DNA of 64,000 nt from Variovorax sp. SG517 (GCF_013376045.1 NZ_JABMJG010000013.1:62001-126000); one strand, 5' to 3'. Shown: positions 24,651-34,260, counted from the first letter of the stretch. The notes: generated by a model not told the origin, from the sequence alone. Translations and numbers: made by a program.

Positions 24651-25004
24651 ATGTCCAGGCTTCTCATCCCCTTCGAACTCGACAAACTCGGCGAGCCCCG
24701 TGAATACCGTCCGCCGGCGGAACGCGTCATCGAAGGCGACATCGTGTGCCGCAACTGGGACGTCGACAGCGCGAAGGACGGAACGGTGCGCGCCGGCGTG
24801 TTCGAGTCGACGGTGGGCGTCAATCACTCCATCAAGGGGCAGACGTGGGAGTTCTGCCTGATCCTCTCCGGCGTGGTGGAGATCACCGAGCAGGGCCACG
24901 CGCCCATCACCTACCGGGCCGGCGACTGCTTCATCATGAAGCCGGGCTACGTCGGCACATGGCGCACCATCGAGACCGTGCGCAAGGTATGGGTGACCGC
25001 TTGA
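24651..25004 (+). CDS. Cupin-domain protein (DUF861-like)
   Basis: The protein has 117 residues from the ATG at 24651, with GAAAGG upstream. A single small beta barrel is shown by TWEFCLILSGVVEITEQG and ITYRAGDCFIMKPGYVGTW. This resembles the DUF861/(S)-ureidoglycine aminohydrolase-like cupins. The glutamate in TWEFC is one of the usual metal-site positions, but the histidines of a full metal site are not obvious. Such proteins often accompany amine or amino-acid oxidation genes as small-molecule binders or isomerases. It is the first gene of the cluster that continues with the aldehyde dehydrogenase 46 bases later. Confidence 0.82.
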   Translation: MSRLLIPFELDKLGEPREYRPPAERVIEGDIVCRNWDVDSAKDGTVRAGVFESTVGVNHSIKGQTWEFCLILSGVVEITEQGHAPITYRAGDCFIMKPGYVGTWRTIETVRKVWVTA

Positions 25005-25050
25005 GCCGCGTTGCCCCTTCACAGCCGAACCACACGTGGGGTGAAGCCCG

Positions 25051-26520
25051 ATGACGGCACCTGACAACGGCAACAGCAACAACAGCAGCGACGGCGACGG
25101 CGACGGCGCGCGCTCCTTCTATATCGACGGACGCTGGCAGGCCCGCGCCGAAACCCCGAGCATCGCGGTCGTCGATCCGTTTTCCGAAGCGGTCGCGGGG
25201 CATGTCGCGGCCGGCTCCGCGGCGGACGTGGACCTGGCGGTCGCCGCGGCGCGCCGCGCCTTCGGTTCGTTCTCCAGGAGCACGGTCGGCGAGCGCGTGG
25301 CGCTGCTGGGCCGGATCCTCGCACTGCTGGAAGAGCGGGCGGAACAGTTCGCACAGGCCATCACGACGGAGATGGGAGCACCCATCGGCTTCGCGCGAAC
25401 TGCCCATGTGCCGTTCGGGATCGCCCACGTGCGCGCACAGATCGAAGTGCTGGAGCGATACGAGTTCCTCTCCCAGAAGGACTCCTTCGCGATCGCCAAG
25501 GAGCCGATCGGCGTGTGCGCGCTGATCACGCCCTGGAACTGGCCCCTGTACCAGATCACCGCCAAGGTCGCGCCGGCGATCGCCGCCGGCTGCACGGTCG
25601 TCCTGAAGCCCAGCGAGCTGTCGCCGTTCAGCGCGCGGCTCTTCGCGCAGGTGATGCACGACGCCGGCACGCCCGCCGGCGTCTTCAACCTGGTGGGCGG
25701 CACGGGGGAGGTGGTCGGTGCGGCATTGGCCGCGCACCCCGACGTCGACATGATCTCCATCACCGGCTCGACGCGCGCCGGCGTTCTCGTGGCCCAGGCG
25801 GGCGCCGTGAGCGTCAAGCGCGTCGTGCAGGAACTGGGCGGCAAGTCGCCGAACCTGTTCCTCGACGACGCCGACTTCAGGCAGGGCGTTGCGAAGGGCG
25901 TGCTCGCGGGCATGCGCAACGCGGGCCAGTCGTGCAGCGCGCCGACGCGCATGCTGGTGCCTGCGTCGCGGCTGGCCGAGGTGGAATCGCTGGCCGCGGA
26001 GGCGGTCTCCGGCATCGTGGTCGGCGACCCGCGCGACGAGAAGACATCGATGGGCCCCATCGCCAACGCCGCGCAGTACGCAAGGGTGCAGTCGATGATC
26101 GCCTGCGGAATCGACGAAGGCGCCAGGCTGGTCTGCGGCGGCCCGGGCAGGCCCGAGGGCCTGGCCCACGGCTACTTTGCGCGCCCGACGGTCTTTTCGG
26201 ACGTGACGCCCGGCATGCGCGTGGCGCGGGAAGAGATATTCGGCCCCGTGCTGGTGCTGATGCCCTACCGCGATGAAGCAGAGGCCATCGCCATCGCCAA
26301 CGACACGGTCTATGGACTCGGCGCGGCCGTGCAGTCCGCCGATCGCGAGCGGGCGCGGCGCGTGGCGTCGCAGCTGCGCGCGGGCCAGGTGCACATCAAC
26401 TATTCGGCATGGAACAGCCACGCGCCGTTCGGCGGCTACAAGCGCTCCGGCAACGGCCGCGAGTACGGCGTGCACGGGCTCGAGGAGTACCTCGAGACCA
26501 AGGCGATCGTCGGCTACTGA
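25051..26520 (+). CDS. NAD(P)-dependent aldehyde dehydrogenase
   Basis: The protein has 489 residues, the full ALDH length. Catalytic residues are Asn163 in TPWNWP, Glu261 in QELGGKSP and Cys295 in NAGQSCSAPTR. The cofactor motif ITGSTRAG and the late EIFGPVL are present. The N-terminal 20 residues are a low-complexity run of Asn, Ser, Asp and Gly and are probably not part of the fold. In this operon it most likely oxidises the aldehyde released when one of the flavin oxidases deaminates an amine. Substrate identity is not readable. A repeated AACAACAGC tract at the 5' end is unusual for this genome. Confidence 0.94.
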   Translation: MTAPDNGNSNNSSDGDGDGARSFYIDGRWQARAETPSIAVVDPFSEAVAGHVAAGSAADVDLAVAAARRAFGSFSRSTVGERVALLGRILALLEERAEQFAQAITTEMGAPIGFARTAHVPFGIAHVRAQIEVLERYEFLSQKDSFAIAKEPIGVCALITPWNWPLYQITAKVAPAIAAGCTVVLKPSELSPFSARLFAQVMHDAGTPAGVFNLVGGTGEVVGAALAAHPDVDMISITGSTRAGVLVAQAGAVSVKRVVQELGGKSPNLFLDDADFRQGVAKGVLAGMRNAGQSCSAPTRMLVPASRLAEVESLAAEAVSGIVVGDPRDEKTSMGPIANAAQYARVQSMIACGIDEGARLVCGGPGRPEGLAHGYFARPTVFSDVTPGMRVAREEIFGPVLVLMPYRDEAEAIAIANDTVYGLGAAVQSADRERARRVASQLRAGQVHINYSAWNSHAPFGGYKRSGNGREYGVHGLEEYLETKAIVGY

Positions 26521-26599
26521 CGCCGCCTGCGGGAATCGACCGCCATCGCCGCCGCGCATGCCTTCAAGTTTTCACTGACGCTCAAGGGACATACCGAGA

Positions 26600-27925
26600 A
26601 TGCCTGCGCCTCTATCCGCCGTCGAGTCCAGCCCTGAACTGCCGACGCATGCCGACGTCGTCGTGATCGGCGGCGGCATCGTCGGCGTCTTTGCCGCGTA
26701 CTACATGGCCAGGCGCGGCATGAAGGTCGCGCTGGTCGAGAAGGGGCGCGTGGGCGCCGAGCAATCGAGCCGCAACTGGGGCTGGTGCCGGCAGCAGAAC
26801 CGGGACGCGCGCGAACTGCCGATGGCCACGAAGAGCCTGGACCTGTGGGAGCGATTCACCGAGGACACCGGCGAGGTCACCGGGTTCAGCCGATGCGGGC
26901 TGCTCTACCTCAGCAACAGCGAGAAGGAACTCGACGGCTGGGCGCGCTGGGGCGAATTCGCGCGCTCCGTGAATGTGCAGACGCGCATGCTGACCGCGGG
27001 CGAAGCGGCGGAACGCGGCCGCGCGACCGGCAAGCCGTGGAAGGGCGGCGTCTTCGCGCCGACCGACGGCACCGCGGACCCTTCCCGTGCCGCTCCAGCG
27101 GTGGCGCGCGCCATCATGAAGCTAGGCGGCACCGTGCACCAGGGCTGCGCGGCGCGAGGCCTCGAAACCGAAGGCGGCCAGGTCTGCGCGGTGGTCACCG
27201 AGAGCGGAACGATCCGCACCAGGGTCGCGGTGCTCGCCGGAGGCGCGTGGGCGTCCTCGTTCTGCCGCCAATACGGCATCCGTTTTCCCCAGGCCGCGAT
27301 CCGGCAGACGGCGCTGTCGGTGACCACCGCGGGCAAGGACATTCCCGCCGCGCTCCACACGACCGGCGTGTCCATGACGCGCCGCGCCGACGGCGGCTAC
27401 ACGCTGGCCATCAGCGGCCGGGGGCGCGTGGACCCGACGCCGCAGCTGCTGCGTTTTGCGCCGCAGTTCCTGCCGATGTTCCAGCGGAGATGGCGCAATC
27501 TGGCGCCCGGTGGACTCGAAGGCATCCGCTCGGGCCATGAAGGCTGCGCCCGATGGCGGCTCGACGAGATCACGCCGATGGAGCGCATGCGCATCCTCGA
27601 CCCGAAGGCCGACGCCCCGGTTGTCGACCTGACGTACAGGCGCGCGGTCGAACTGGTGCCGGCGCTGGCGGGCAGTTCGGTGACCGCCGCCTGGGCCGGC
27701 TATGTGGACAGCACGCCCGACGGCGTCCCCGGCATCGGCGAGATGCCGGGCCTGCCTGGGCTCGTGCTGGCGGCAGGCTTCAGCGGCCACGGCTTCGGCA
27801 TCGGCCCGGGCGCCGGGCACCTGATTGCCGACATCGTCGGCGGCACGTCCCCTCTGGTCGATCCCCGCCCCTACCACCCGGACAGATTCCTCGCCTCGGC
27901 GCGCGGGAAGGTGGCCGACTTCTAG
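26600..27925 (+). CDS. FAD-dependent amino-acid/amine oxidoreductase (DAO family)
   Basis: The protein has 441 residues. The FAD dinucleotide fold DVVVIGGGIVGVFAAYYMARRG is at the N-terminus, then SSRNWGWCRQQNRD. The DAO-type C-terminus is AGYVDSTPDGVPGIGEMPGLPGLVLAAGFSGHGFGIGPGAG. This is the glycine oxidase/D-amino-acid dehydrogenase superfamily, which oxidises a C-N bond next to a carboxylate or amine. It lies between the aldehyde dehydrogenase and a GNAT gene on the same strand. A second, distantly related DAO enzyme closes the cluster. The C-terminal glycine motif suggests a dehydrogenase rather than a demethylase, but this is not certain. Confidence 0.9.
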   Translation: MPAPLSAVESSPELPTHADVVVIGGGIVGVFAAYYMARRGMKVALVEKGRVGAEQSSRNWGWCRQQNRDARELPMATKSLDLWERFTEDTGEVTGFSRCGLLYLSNSEKELDGWARWGEFARSVNVQTRMLTAGEAAERGRATGKPWKGGVFAPTDGTADPSRAAPAVARAIMKLGGTVHQGCAARGLETEGGQVCAVVTESGTIRTRVAVLAGGAWASSFCRQYGIRFPQAAIRQTALSVTTAGKDIPAALHTTGVSMTRRADGGYTLAISGRGRVDPTPQLLRFAPQFLPMFQRRWRNLAPGGLEGIRSGHEGCARWRLDEITPMERMRILDPKADAPVVDLTYRRAVELVPALAGSSVTAAWAGYVDSTPDGVPGIGEMPGLPGLVLAAGFSGHGFGIGPGAGHLIADIVGGTSPLVDPRPYHPDRFLASARGKVADF

Positions 27926-27936
27926 GAATCGCCACG

Positions 27937-28842
27937 ATGTCCGAGCCCTCCCGCGGCCTGAACGCACCGGCGCGCAGGATGCCGCCGCCGCAATTGATCG
28001 CGCTGCGCGAGGCGCATCTGGCGGATGCGGTCAGGCTGTCCGCCGCATTGGACTGGCCGTATCGCGAGGCCGACTGGCGCTTCGCTTTCGATCTCGGCCA
28101 GGGCTTTGCGGCGCAGGCCGACGGCCGCCTGGTCGCCACGGCGCTGTGGTGGCCCTACGGCCGGACGCATGCCTCGGTGGGCATGATCATCGTCGACGCG
28201 CGCATGCAGGGGCAGGGCCTGGGGCGCGCCCTGGTGAGCAGCCTGCTCGACGCGGCGCGCGACCGCACGGTGCTGCTGAACTCCACGAAGGAAGGGCTCC
28301 CGCTCTATGCGCGGTTCGGGTTCGTCGCCCGCGGCCGGGTGTTCCAGCACCAGGCCGCGATGGACGGCACGGTCGCCCTGGCCGCCGCACCCGTGCCGGC
28401 GGGCGTGCGCCCGATGCACGCGGCGGACGCCGGCAAGGTGCGGCAACTGGATCTCGCCGCCACGGGCATGGACCGGACCGCGTTGCTGGATGCGCTGTTC
28501 GGCGCGGGAACGACGATGGTCCTCGACCGTGGGACCGGCGCGTCGGCCTACGCCTGCATGCGGGAGTTCGGGCGCGGCCTGGTGATCGGTCCGGTGGTCG
28601 CGTCCGGCGCAGATGCCGCGGCGGACGCAACGGGCCTCATCGCCGCGCTGGCCCGCCAGGCCCGCGGCCGGTTCCTTCGCATCGACGTGACGGATGCCGC
28701 CGGCCTGTCTCCATGGCTGGAGAAATCGGGCCTGCCCTGCGTCGGCAGCGCGGTGGCCATGGTGCGCGAAGCCCGGGCGCACCCGGTCGATGCCGGCGCA
28801 ACCGCACGCCTGTTCGCCCTTTCCAACCAGTCGTTCGGCTGA
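27937..28842 (+). CDS. Two-domain GNAT N-acetyltransferase
   Basis: The protein has 301 residues. The N-terminal GNAT domain has the acetyl-CoA loop DARMQGQGLGRALVSSLLD, and YARFGFVARGRVFQHQ ends the domain. A second, weaker GNAT-like half follows from about residue 155 (VRPMHAADAGKVRQLD to SPWLEKSGLPCVGSAVAM), as in proteins with an Acetyltransf_18-type domain. It starts 11 bases after the first DAO gene, so it is co-expressed. A role in acetylating the amine substrate or a toxic intermediate would fit, but no substrate is known. Confidence 0.85.
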   Translation: MSEPSRGLNAPARRMPPPQLIALREAHLADAVRLSAALDWPYREADWRFAFDLGQGFAAQADGRLVATALWWPYGRTHASVGMIIVDARMQGQGLGRALVSSLLDAARDRTVLLNSTKEGLPLYARFGFVARGRVFQHQAAMDGTVALAAAPVPAGVRPMHAADAGKVRQLDLAATGMDRTALLDALFGAGTTMVLDRGTGASAYACMREFGRGLVIGPVVASGADAAADATGLIAALARQARGRFLRIDVTDAAGLSPWLEKSGLPCVGSAVAMVREARAHPVDAGATARLFALSNQSFG

Positions 28843-28890
28843 CCTTCATCTCCACCTGCATGCGTCTTCGCGGGCGCTGGAAGTTCGTTC

Positions 28891-30168
28891 ATGAAACTGA
28901 TGCCCTATTGGCTCGATACCGCCCCCAGGTTCACCGGAGGGCAGACCGATGCACCCGCCGGCAGCGTCGATGTCGCCGTGGTGGGCGCAGGCTTCACCGG
29001 GCTGTCGGCCGCCATCGCACTGGCGAAGAAGGGGGCGAGCGTCGCGGTGTTCGAGGCCGCGACAGTGGCCAGCGCCGCCTCCGGCCGCAACGGCGGGATG
29101 TGCAACAACGGCTTCGCGCAGGACTACTGCGCGCTGGCGGGCAGGCTGGGGCGAGAGCGCGCCAACATGCTCTATCGCGCCTTCGATGCGGGCGTGTGCA
29201 AGGTGGAGTCGCTGATCGCCGAGGAAGGCATCGACTGCGACTTCAAGCGCGTCGGCAAGCTCAAGCTGGCCGCCAAGCCGGAGCACTACGACAAGCTGGC
29301 GCGTTCGCAGGCGCTGATGGAGAAGGAATGTGACCCCGACACCCACATGCTCACGCGGGCGGAACTGCGCAGCGAGATCGGCTCCGATCGATATTTCGGC
29401 GGCCTGGTCTTGCGCAAGAGCGCAGGCATGCACGTGGGCCGCTATGGCCACGGCCTGGCCGTGGCGGCGGCCAGGCGCGGCGTGCGCATCCATGAGAACA
29501 CGCCCGTCACCGGCCTCGAACGCCAGGGCGGCTCGGCGCATCGGGTCGACACGCCCCGCGGCAGCCTCCACGCCCGGCAGGTGCTGCTGGCGACCGGCAC
29601 CTCGGCCGTGGGGCCGCTGGGCTGGATCCGCCGCCGCATCGTTCCCGTCGGGGCATTCATCATCGTGACCGAGCCGCTGCCGGTCGAGGTGCTCGACCGC
29701 CTCACGCCGCGTCGGCGCATGACGACGGACACCAAGAACTTCGTCAACTACTTCCGCGTCACGCCCGACAACCGCCTCCTGTTCGGCGGCCGCGCGCGCT
29801 TTGCGGCGAGCAACCCCGCGTCGGATGAAAAGAGCGGCGCCATCCTGCAGCGATCGCTCGTGGAGCTCTTCCCCGAACTCAGGGACACCCGCATCGACTA
29901 CTGCTGGGGCGGCATGGTTGACATGACGAGCGACCGCCTGCCACGCGCCGGAGAGCGCGACGGGCTCTTCTATTCCATGGGCTACAGCGGCCACGGAACC
30001 CACATGTCGACCTACATGGGCGCGATCATGGCGGAGGTGCTGGACGGCCGCGCCGACCTCAATCCATGGCGCGACTTCGACTGGCCGGCGATCCCCGGCC
30101 ATTTCGGCAAGCCGTGGTTTCTTCCCATCGTGGGCGCCTACTACCGCTTCCAGGATTGGGTTCGCTGA
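28891..30168 (+). CDS. FAD-dependent oxidoreductase, PuuB-like
   Basis: The protein has 425 residues. The N-terminal WLDTAP precedes the FAD motif VDVAVVGAGFTGLSAAIALAKKG and ASGRNGGMCNNGF. The C-terminus reads YCWGGMVDMTSDRLPRAGE and then YSMGYSGHGTHMSTYMG. This is the pattern of gamma-glutamylputrescine oxidase (PuuB) and related amine oxidases. With the aldehyde dehydrogenase at 25051 it could make an acid from a primary amine. No glutamine-synthetase-like PuuA gene is present here, so the puu pathway itself cannot be claimed. It ends the operon, and a 289-base gap follows. Confidence 0.87.
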   Translation: MKLMPYWLDTAPRFTGGQTDAPAGSVDVAVVGAGFTGLSAAIALAKKGASVAVFEAATVASAASGRNGGMCNNGFAQDYCALAGRLGRERANMLYRAFDAGVCKVESLIAEEGIDCDFKRVGKLKLAAKPEHYDKLARSQALMEKECDPDTHMLTRAELRSEIGSDRYFGGLVLRKSAGMHVGRYGHGLAVAAARRGVRIHENTPVTGLERQGGSAHRVDTPRGSLHARQVLLATGTSAVGPLGWIRRRIVPVGAFIIVTEPLPVEVLDRLTPRRRMTTDTKNFVNYFRVTPDNRLLFGGRARFAASNPASDEKSGAILQRSLVELFPELRDTRIDYCWGGMVDMTSDRLPRAGERDGLFYSMGYSGHGTHMSTYMGAIMAEVLDGRADLNPWRDFDWPAIPGHFGKPWFLPIVGAYYRFQDWVR

Positions 30169-30256
30169 ACGCCGCCGGCGACGCCGAGGGCCAGGGGCTC
30201 GCTGGCTCGTTGCCGCCGCGCAGGCAGGCAGGTAGTGGATTAGTTCAACAAACCCC

Positions 30257-30286
30257 GTCACGCATATAAACGAACGACTGCGTGAC
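30257..30286. promoter_or_regulatory. Inverted repeat upstream of the diguanylate cyclase gene
   Basis: GTCACGCA (30257-30264) and TGCGTGAC (30279-30286) are perfect 8-base arms separated by 14 bases. It is the only clear structure in the 289-base gap 30169-30457 and could be an operator or a weak hairpin. Confidence 0.35.
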
Positions 30287-30457
30287 TCGGCCTGCTGGCC
30301 GCGGGAAATTCCGCGCGAAAGCGGCAAGCGGGGACGTGGCTCGCGCGCGAACGAGGGGTGGGCACGTCCCGAATTCGCGTCCCAGCTCCCGGGCGACCTC
30401 GAGCCCTGCAAGCACGCATCGAGCAGCCTGCGACATCCATCGGTCAAGCAATACGCC

Positions 30458-31966
30458 ATGCCCCCTCGTCCTCGCGCCCAGAGGCTCGCCACACTGGCGG
30501 GCCACCATCCAATGATCGTCGGCGCACTGGGGACAGTGTTGACCCTGATCGTGCTGTTCATCAGCGCCCTCACGCTCTGGAAGGACCGGGAAACGGCCGT
30601 CGAGCATGCGCACGGCATGTCGAGGAACGTCGCGGCCGTCCTGTCCGGCAACATCTCGCGCACCATCGAGTCGGCGGACCAATCGCTGCTCATGCTGATC
30701 GCCGCGCTGGACAAGCCTGCCATCCGCAACCTGGACCCGGAGGTCCGGCACGAACTGCTGTTCGGCTCGACGCTGTCCGCCCGCTATGTCACCGGCATGG
30801 GCGTCACCGACGACAAGGGCCGGCTCATGGACGGCTGCTGCTCCAGCACGCACCAGTGGGATTTCGGCGACCGGGACTACTTCACCGTGCATCGCGACTC
30901 TCCCGAGGTCGGCCTCTATGTCTCGAAGGCCTATCGCGCACGCTCGCGCGGGGGCGTCGAGGCCATCGCGCTGAGCCGCAGGATCAATCGGGCGGACGGC
31001 GCCTTCGCCGGGACGGCGCTCGTGGCCATCGACCTCGAGTACTTCAGCCAACTGCTCGACAAGCTCGATATCGGCCCGCACGGCGTGGCATCGATAGTGC
31101 GAACGGACGGAACGCTGGTCGCGCGGACGCCGGCCATGGTCGACTACAGCTTCAAGGAGTCGCCGACCTTTCCTCGCATGCTGGATCGGGAGTCCGGCTT
31201 CTACGCGGCGCCGTCGGCCATCGACGGAACGCTTCGCCTGTACACCTTCCAGCGCGTACCCGGGACGCCGTTCATCGCGGTGGTCGCACCCGCCATGGAC
31301 GACGCGCTGGCCCCGTGGAAGAAGCTCTCGTGGATGGTGGGCCTCTCCTCGCTGCTGGTGGGCAGCGCCTTCTGCGGGGGCGTGTGGCTCCTCGCATTCG
31401 CACTGCGAGGCCGGGTGATGGCCGAGGAGCACCTGAGGGAGCTGACCCAGACCGACTCGCTCACGGGCCTGAAGAACCGGCGCGCACTCGACGCGGCGCT
31501 GGAGAACGAGTGGGACCGGCTGCAGCGCAGCGGCAGTTGTCTCTCGGTGCTCTTCGTGGATGCGGACAACTTCAAGCGATACAACGACGAGTACGGCCAT
31601 GCCCAGGGCGACGTCGCGCTGCAGCATCTCGCGGCCTGCATCGCAAGTCACGTCCGCCGGCGCGGCGATCTCGCGGCGAGGTATGGCGGGGAAGAGTTCG
31701 TGGTGGTCCTGCCCGACACGGACGAATCGGGGGCCATGCAGGTCGCCGAGGCCATACGCGCCGAAGCCGAGGGCACCCGTCTTCGCAGCGGCACCCAGGA
31801 CCTGCCGCCCGTGACCGTGAGCATCGGGTGCACCACGGTTCGCCGGTCGAATCACACGTCGCTCGAGGCGCTGACGAAGGCAGCGGACGTCGCGCTCTAC
31901 CGCGCCAAGGCCAGCGGGAGAAACGGCATTGTCTGGATGGCTGTCGAGCCTGCGCCCCGGCCGTAG
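30458..31966 (+). CDS. Membrane diguanylate cyclase with a periplasmic sensor domain
   Basis: The protein has 502 residues. A transmembrane helix near 18-40, a periplasmic Cache-like domain (about 45-285) and a second helix near 292-315 lead to a cytoplasmic GGEEF domain. That domain contains DSLTGLKNRRALD, VDADNFKRYNDEYGH and the intact active site GGEEF (410-414). The RxxD product-inhibition site is present at 401-404, five residues before GGEEF. It should make cyclic-di-GMP from GTP in response to an external signal and is feedback-inhibited. No EAL domain follows. The start codon has no strong ribosome site. Confidence 0.94.
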   Translation: MPPRPRAQRLATLAGHHPMIVGALGTVLTLIVLFISALTLWKDRETAVEHAHGMSRNVAAVLSGNISRTIESADQSLLMLIAALDKPAIRNLDPEVRHELLFGSTLSARYVTGMGVTDDKGRLMDGCCSSTHQWDFGDRDYFTVHRDSPEVGLYVSKAYRARSRGGVEAIALSRRINRADGAFAGTALVAIDLEYFSQLLDKLDIGPHGVASIVRTDGTLVARTPAMVDYSFKESPTFPRMLDRESGFYAAPSAIDGTLRLYTFQRVPGTPFIAVVAPAMDDALAPWKKLSWMVGLSSLLVGSAFCGGVWLLAFALRGRVMAEEHLRELTQTDSLTGLKNRRALDAALENEWDRLQRSGSCLSVLFVDADNFKRYNDEYGHAQGDVALQHLAACIASHVRRRGDLAARYGGEEFVVVLPDTDESGAMQVAEAIRAEAEGTRLRSGTQDLPPVTVSIGCTTVRRSNHTSLEALTKAADVALYRAKASGRNGIVWMAVEPAPRP

Positions 31967-32001
31967 CTTCGTCAAAGCCGGCTCAAATGTGACCATCGTG
32001 T

Positions 32002-32021
32002 AAATGAGAGTTGTTTTCATT
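32002..32021 (+). promoter_or_regulatory. Fur-box-like operator upstream of the TonB receptor
   Basis: AAATGAGAGTTGTTTTCATT has the AATGA and TCATT arms and the central TGAxAxT-n-xTTxTCA of the 7-1-7 Fur site. It lies upstream of the receptor gene, suggesting iron repression. Confidence 0.55.
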
Positions 32022-32115
32022 GGGTGCTAGGATTCGCGCCCCGGCTTCGAGCCTCCCGCCAGGCTTCCAGCGCCTGGCGAAGCTTCTTCTCTCCCCTCCT
32101 CGCGACATCCTCTCC

Positions 32116-34260
32116 GTGCTTTCTTCTCCAAGCTCTCCCTCCCGTTTTCCCCGCGCCGCATCCGCCCTCGCCGCCATGCTGGCGCTCACGCCCGGCTCCG
32201 ACCTGTTCGCGCAGGAGGCGGCCGACGCCGACACCTCCGGCACGCTCAGGACGATCGAAATCCAGGAACGCTCCGAAGGCTCGGCTTCGGGCTATGCGGG
32301 CCCTCGCGCCGGCACCGCCGCCACGCGCACCGAGACCCCGCTGATCGAAGTACCGCAGGCAGTGCGGGTGGTGCCGCGCCAGCTGATCGAGGACCTGGGC
32401 GCGACGCGGCTGGGCGACACCATCGACTACGTCAGCGGCATCGCGCGTCTCAACGACTTCGGCGGCACCTGGGACAACTTCGCGATCCGCGGCTTCAGCA
32501 ACACGGAAGGCGGCTCGCTGCTCAACGGCTTTCCATCGGGCCGCGGCTACGGACCGCAGCGCGACGTGGCGAGCGTCGAGCGCGTCGAGTTCCTGAAAGG
32601 CCCGGCCGCCGCGCTCTACGGCAGCAGCGAGCCCGGCGGCACCATCAACGTGGTCACGAAGAAGCCCCAGTTCACCGCCGCGCACACCGTCGGCGTGGAG
32701 GTCGGCACGCTGGGCTTCAAGCGCACGACGCTGGACACCACCGGCCCGATCGGCACCAGCTTCGCCTACCGGCTCAACGCGGTGGCCGAGGACGGCGCGA
32801 GCCGCAGCAGCCTGATCGACAGCCGCAAGCAGGTGCTTGCGCCGGCATTCACCTGGACGCCCGACAGCCGCACGGTGGTGCAGTACGAGGCCGAGCTGGT
32901 GCGCATCCGCGCGCCGCTCGATCGCGGCGTGATCCAGATCAACGGTAACGTCGGCGTGCTTCCGCGCGACCGCTTCCTGGGCGAGCCCGACCGGGGCAAC
33001 ATGCACATCGAGGGCGACACCCATCAGCTGACCGTGGACCGCGAATTGGGCCAGGGCTGGCGCGCCCGGGTCGGCACCTCCTACCGCGAGACCCGCTACT
33101 TCGGCGACGCAGTCGACCTCAACAGCACGCTGCGGGCAGACAACCGCACCCTCAATCGACGGGACAGCTGGCGCAGCCTGCCGTCGCGCGACACGGCGGT
33201 GCAGGCCGAGGTCGAGGGCAAGTTCGCCACCGGCGGCATCGGCCACACGCTGCTGGCGGGCGTGGAATCCTGGAGGCTCTTCATGGGCCAGTACGGCGAC
33301 TACTCGAGCGTGGCCACGGCGCCCTACGCGATCGACATCTACAACCCGGTCTACGGCCGGGCCCGGACCGCGCCGCTCTCGCCCCTGTTCAACACGCGCG
33401 ACAGCCAGCGCGCCACCGGCGTCTTCGTGCAGGACCAGATCGACCTGTCGCCGCACTGGAAGCTGCTGGCCGGCGTGCGCTTCGACCGCTTCCACCAGGA
33501 CTACGAGGACCTGCTGGCGCGCAAGACCACCGTCCAGAGCCATTCGGCCACGTCGCCGCGCGTGGGCATCACCTACCTGGTCGACGACCGGCTGTCCTTC
33601 TACGCGAGCGCGGGCAAATCGTTCCGGCCCAATTCGGGCGGCGACGAGAACGGCAACGCGTTCGCGCCGCAGTCCGGGCGCGCGCTGGAAGCGGGCGCCA
33701 AATGGCTTTCGGCCGACGAGCGCCTGAGCGCCACGATGGCGGTGTTCGACATCCGCAAGAGCAACGTGCTCACCCGCAGCCCGACCAACGCCAACTTCAA
33801 CGTCGCCGCCGGGCAGGCGCGAAGCCGCGGCTTCGAGGCCGACGTGGCGGGGCAGCTCGATGCCCACTGGCGCCTGACGGGCAACCTGGCCTATACCGAC
33901 ACCGAAGTCACCCGCGACAACAACCCCGCCATGCTCGGGCGCAGGCTGGCCAACATTCCGCGCGTCAGCGGCGGCCTGTTCGCCATCCGCGAGGACAGGC
34001 TGCTCGACGGCCGCTACGGCATCGGCGGCGGCCTGGTGCATGTGGGCGAGCGCACCGGCAACGCCACCGACACCTACCGCCTGCCGGCCTACACGACCGT
34101 GCGACTGACCGCCTACTGGCAGATCAACCCGCGCGTCCGGCTGACCCTGGACGTGAACAACCTGTTCGACAAGACCTTCTACGTCGCCTCTTGGAACAAC
34201 CTCACGGTGCTGCCCGGCATGGGCCGGCAGGTGGTGGCGGGCCTGCAGGCGAAGTTCTGA
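32116..34260 (+). CDS. TonB-dependent siderophore receptor
   Basis: The protein has about 714 residues from a GTG at 32116, giving a signal sequence cut near DLFAQ. The frame is open back to 32011, but that region covers the Fur-like box, so the start is uncertain. The plug domain has ETPLIEVPQAVRVVPRQLI, FAIRGFSNTEGG and VERVEFLKGPAAALYGSSEPGG with VNVVTKKP-type ending. The barrel ends with LTLDVNNLFDKTFYVASWN and a terminal Phe, needed for outer-membrane insertion. It imports ferric siderophores across the outer membrane with TonB energy. No siderophore biosynthesis gene is nearby. It is a lone receptor followed by the tRNA region. Confidence 0.9.
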   Translation: MLSSPSSPSRFPRAASALAAMLALTPGSDLFAQEAADADTSGTLRTIEIQERSEGSASGYAGPRAGTAATRTETPLIEVPQAVRVVPRQLIEDLGATRLGDTIDYVSGIARLNDFGGTWDNFAIRGFSNTEGGSLLNGFPSGRGYGPQRDVASVERVEFLKGPAAALYGSSEPGGTINVVTKKPQFTAAHTVGVEVGTLGFKRTTLDTTGPIGTSFAYRLNAVAEDGASRSSLIDSRKQVLAPAFTWTPDSRTVVQYEAELVRIRAPLDRGVIQINGNVGVLPRDRFLGEPDRGNMHIEGDTHQLTVDRELGQGWRARVGTSYRETRYFGDAVDLNSTLRADNRTLNRRDSWRSLPSRDTAVQAEVEGKFATGGIGHTLLAGVESWRLFMGQYGDYSSVATAPYAIDIYNPVYGRARTAPLSPLFNTRDSQRATGVFVQDQIDLSPHWKLLAGVRFDRFHQDYEDLLARKTTVQSHSATSPRVGITYLVDDRLSFYASAGKSFRPNSGGDENGNAFAPQSGRALEAGAKWLSADERLSATMAVFDIRKSNVLTRSPTNANFNVAAGQARSRGFEADVAGQLDAHWRLTGNLAYTDTEVTRDNNPAMLGRRLANIPRVSGGLFAIREDRLLDGRYGIGGGLVHVGERTGNATDTYRLPAYTTVRLTAYWQINPRVRLTLDVNNLFDKTFYVASWNNLTVLPGMGRQVVAGLQAKF

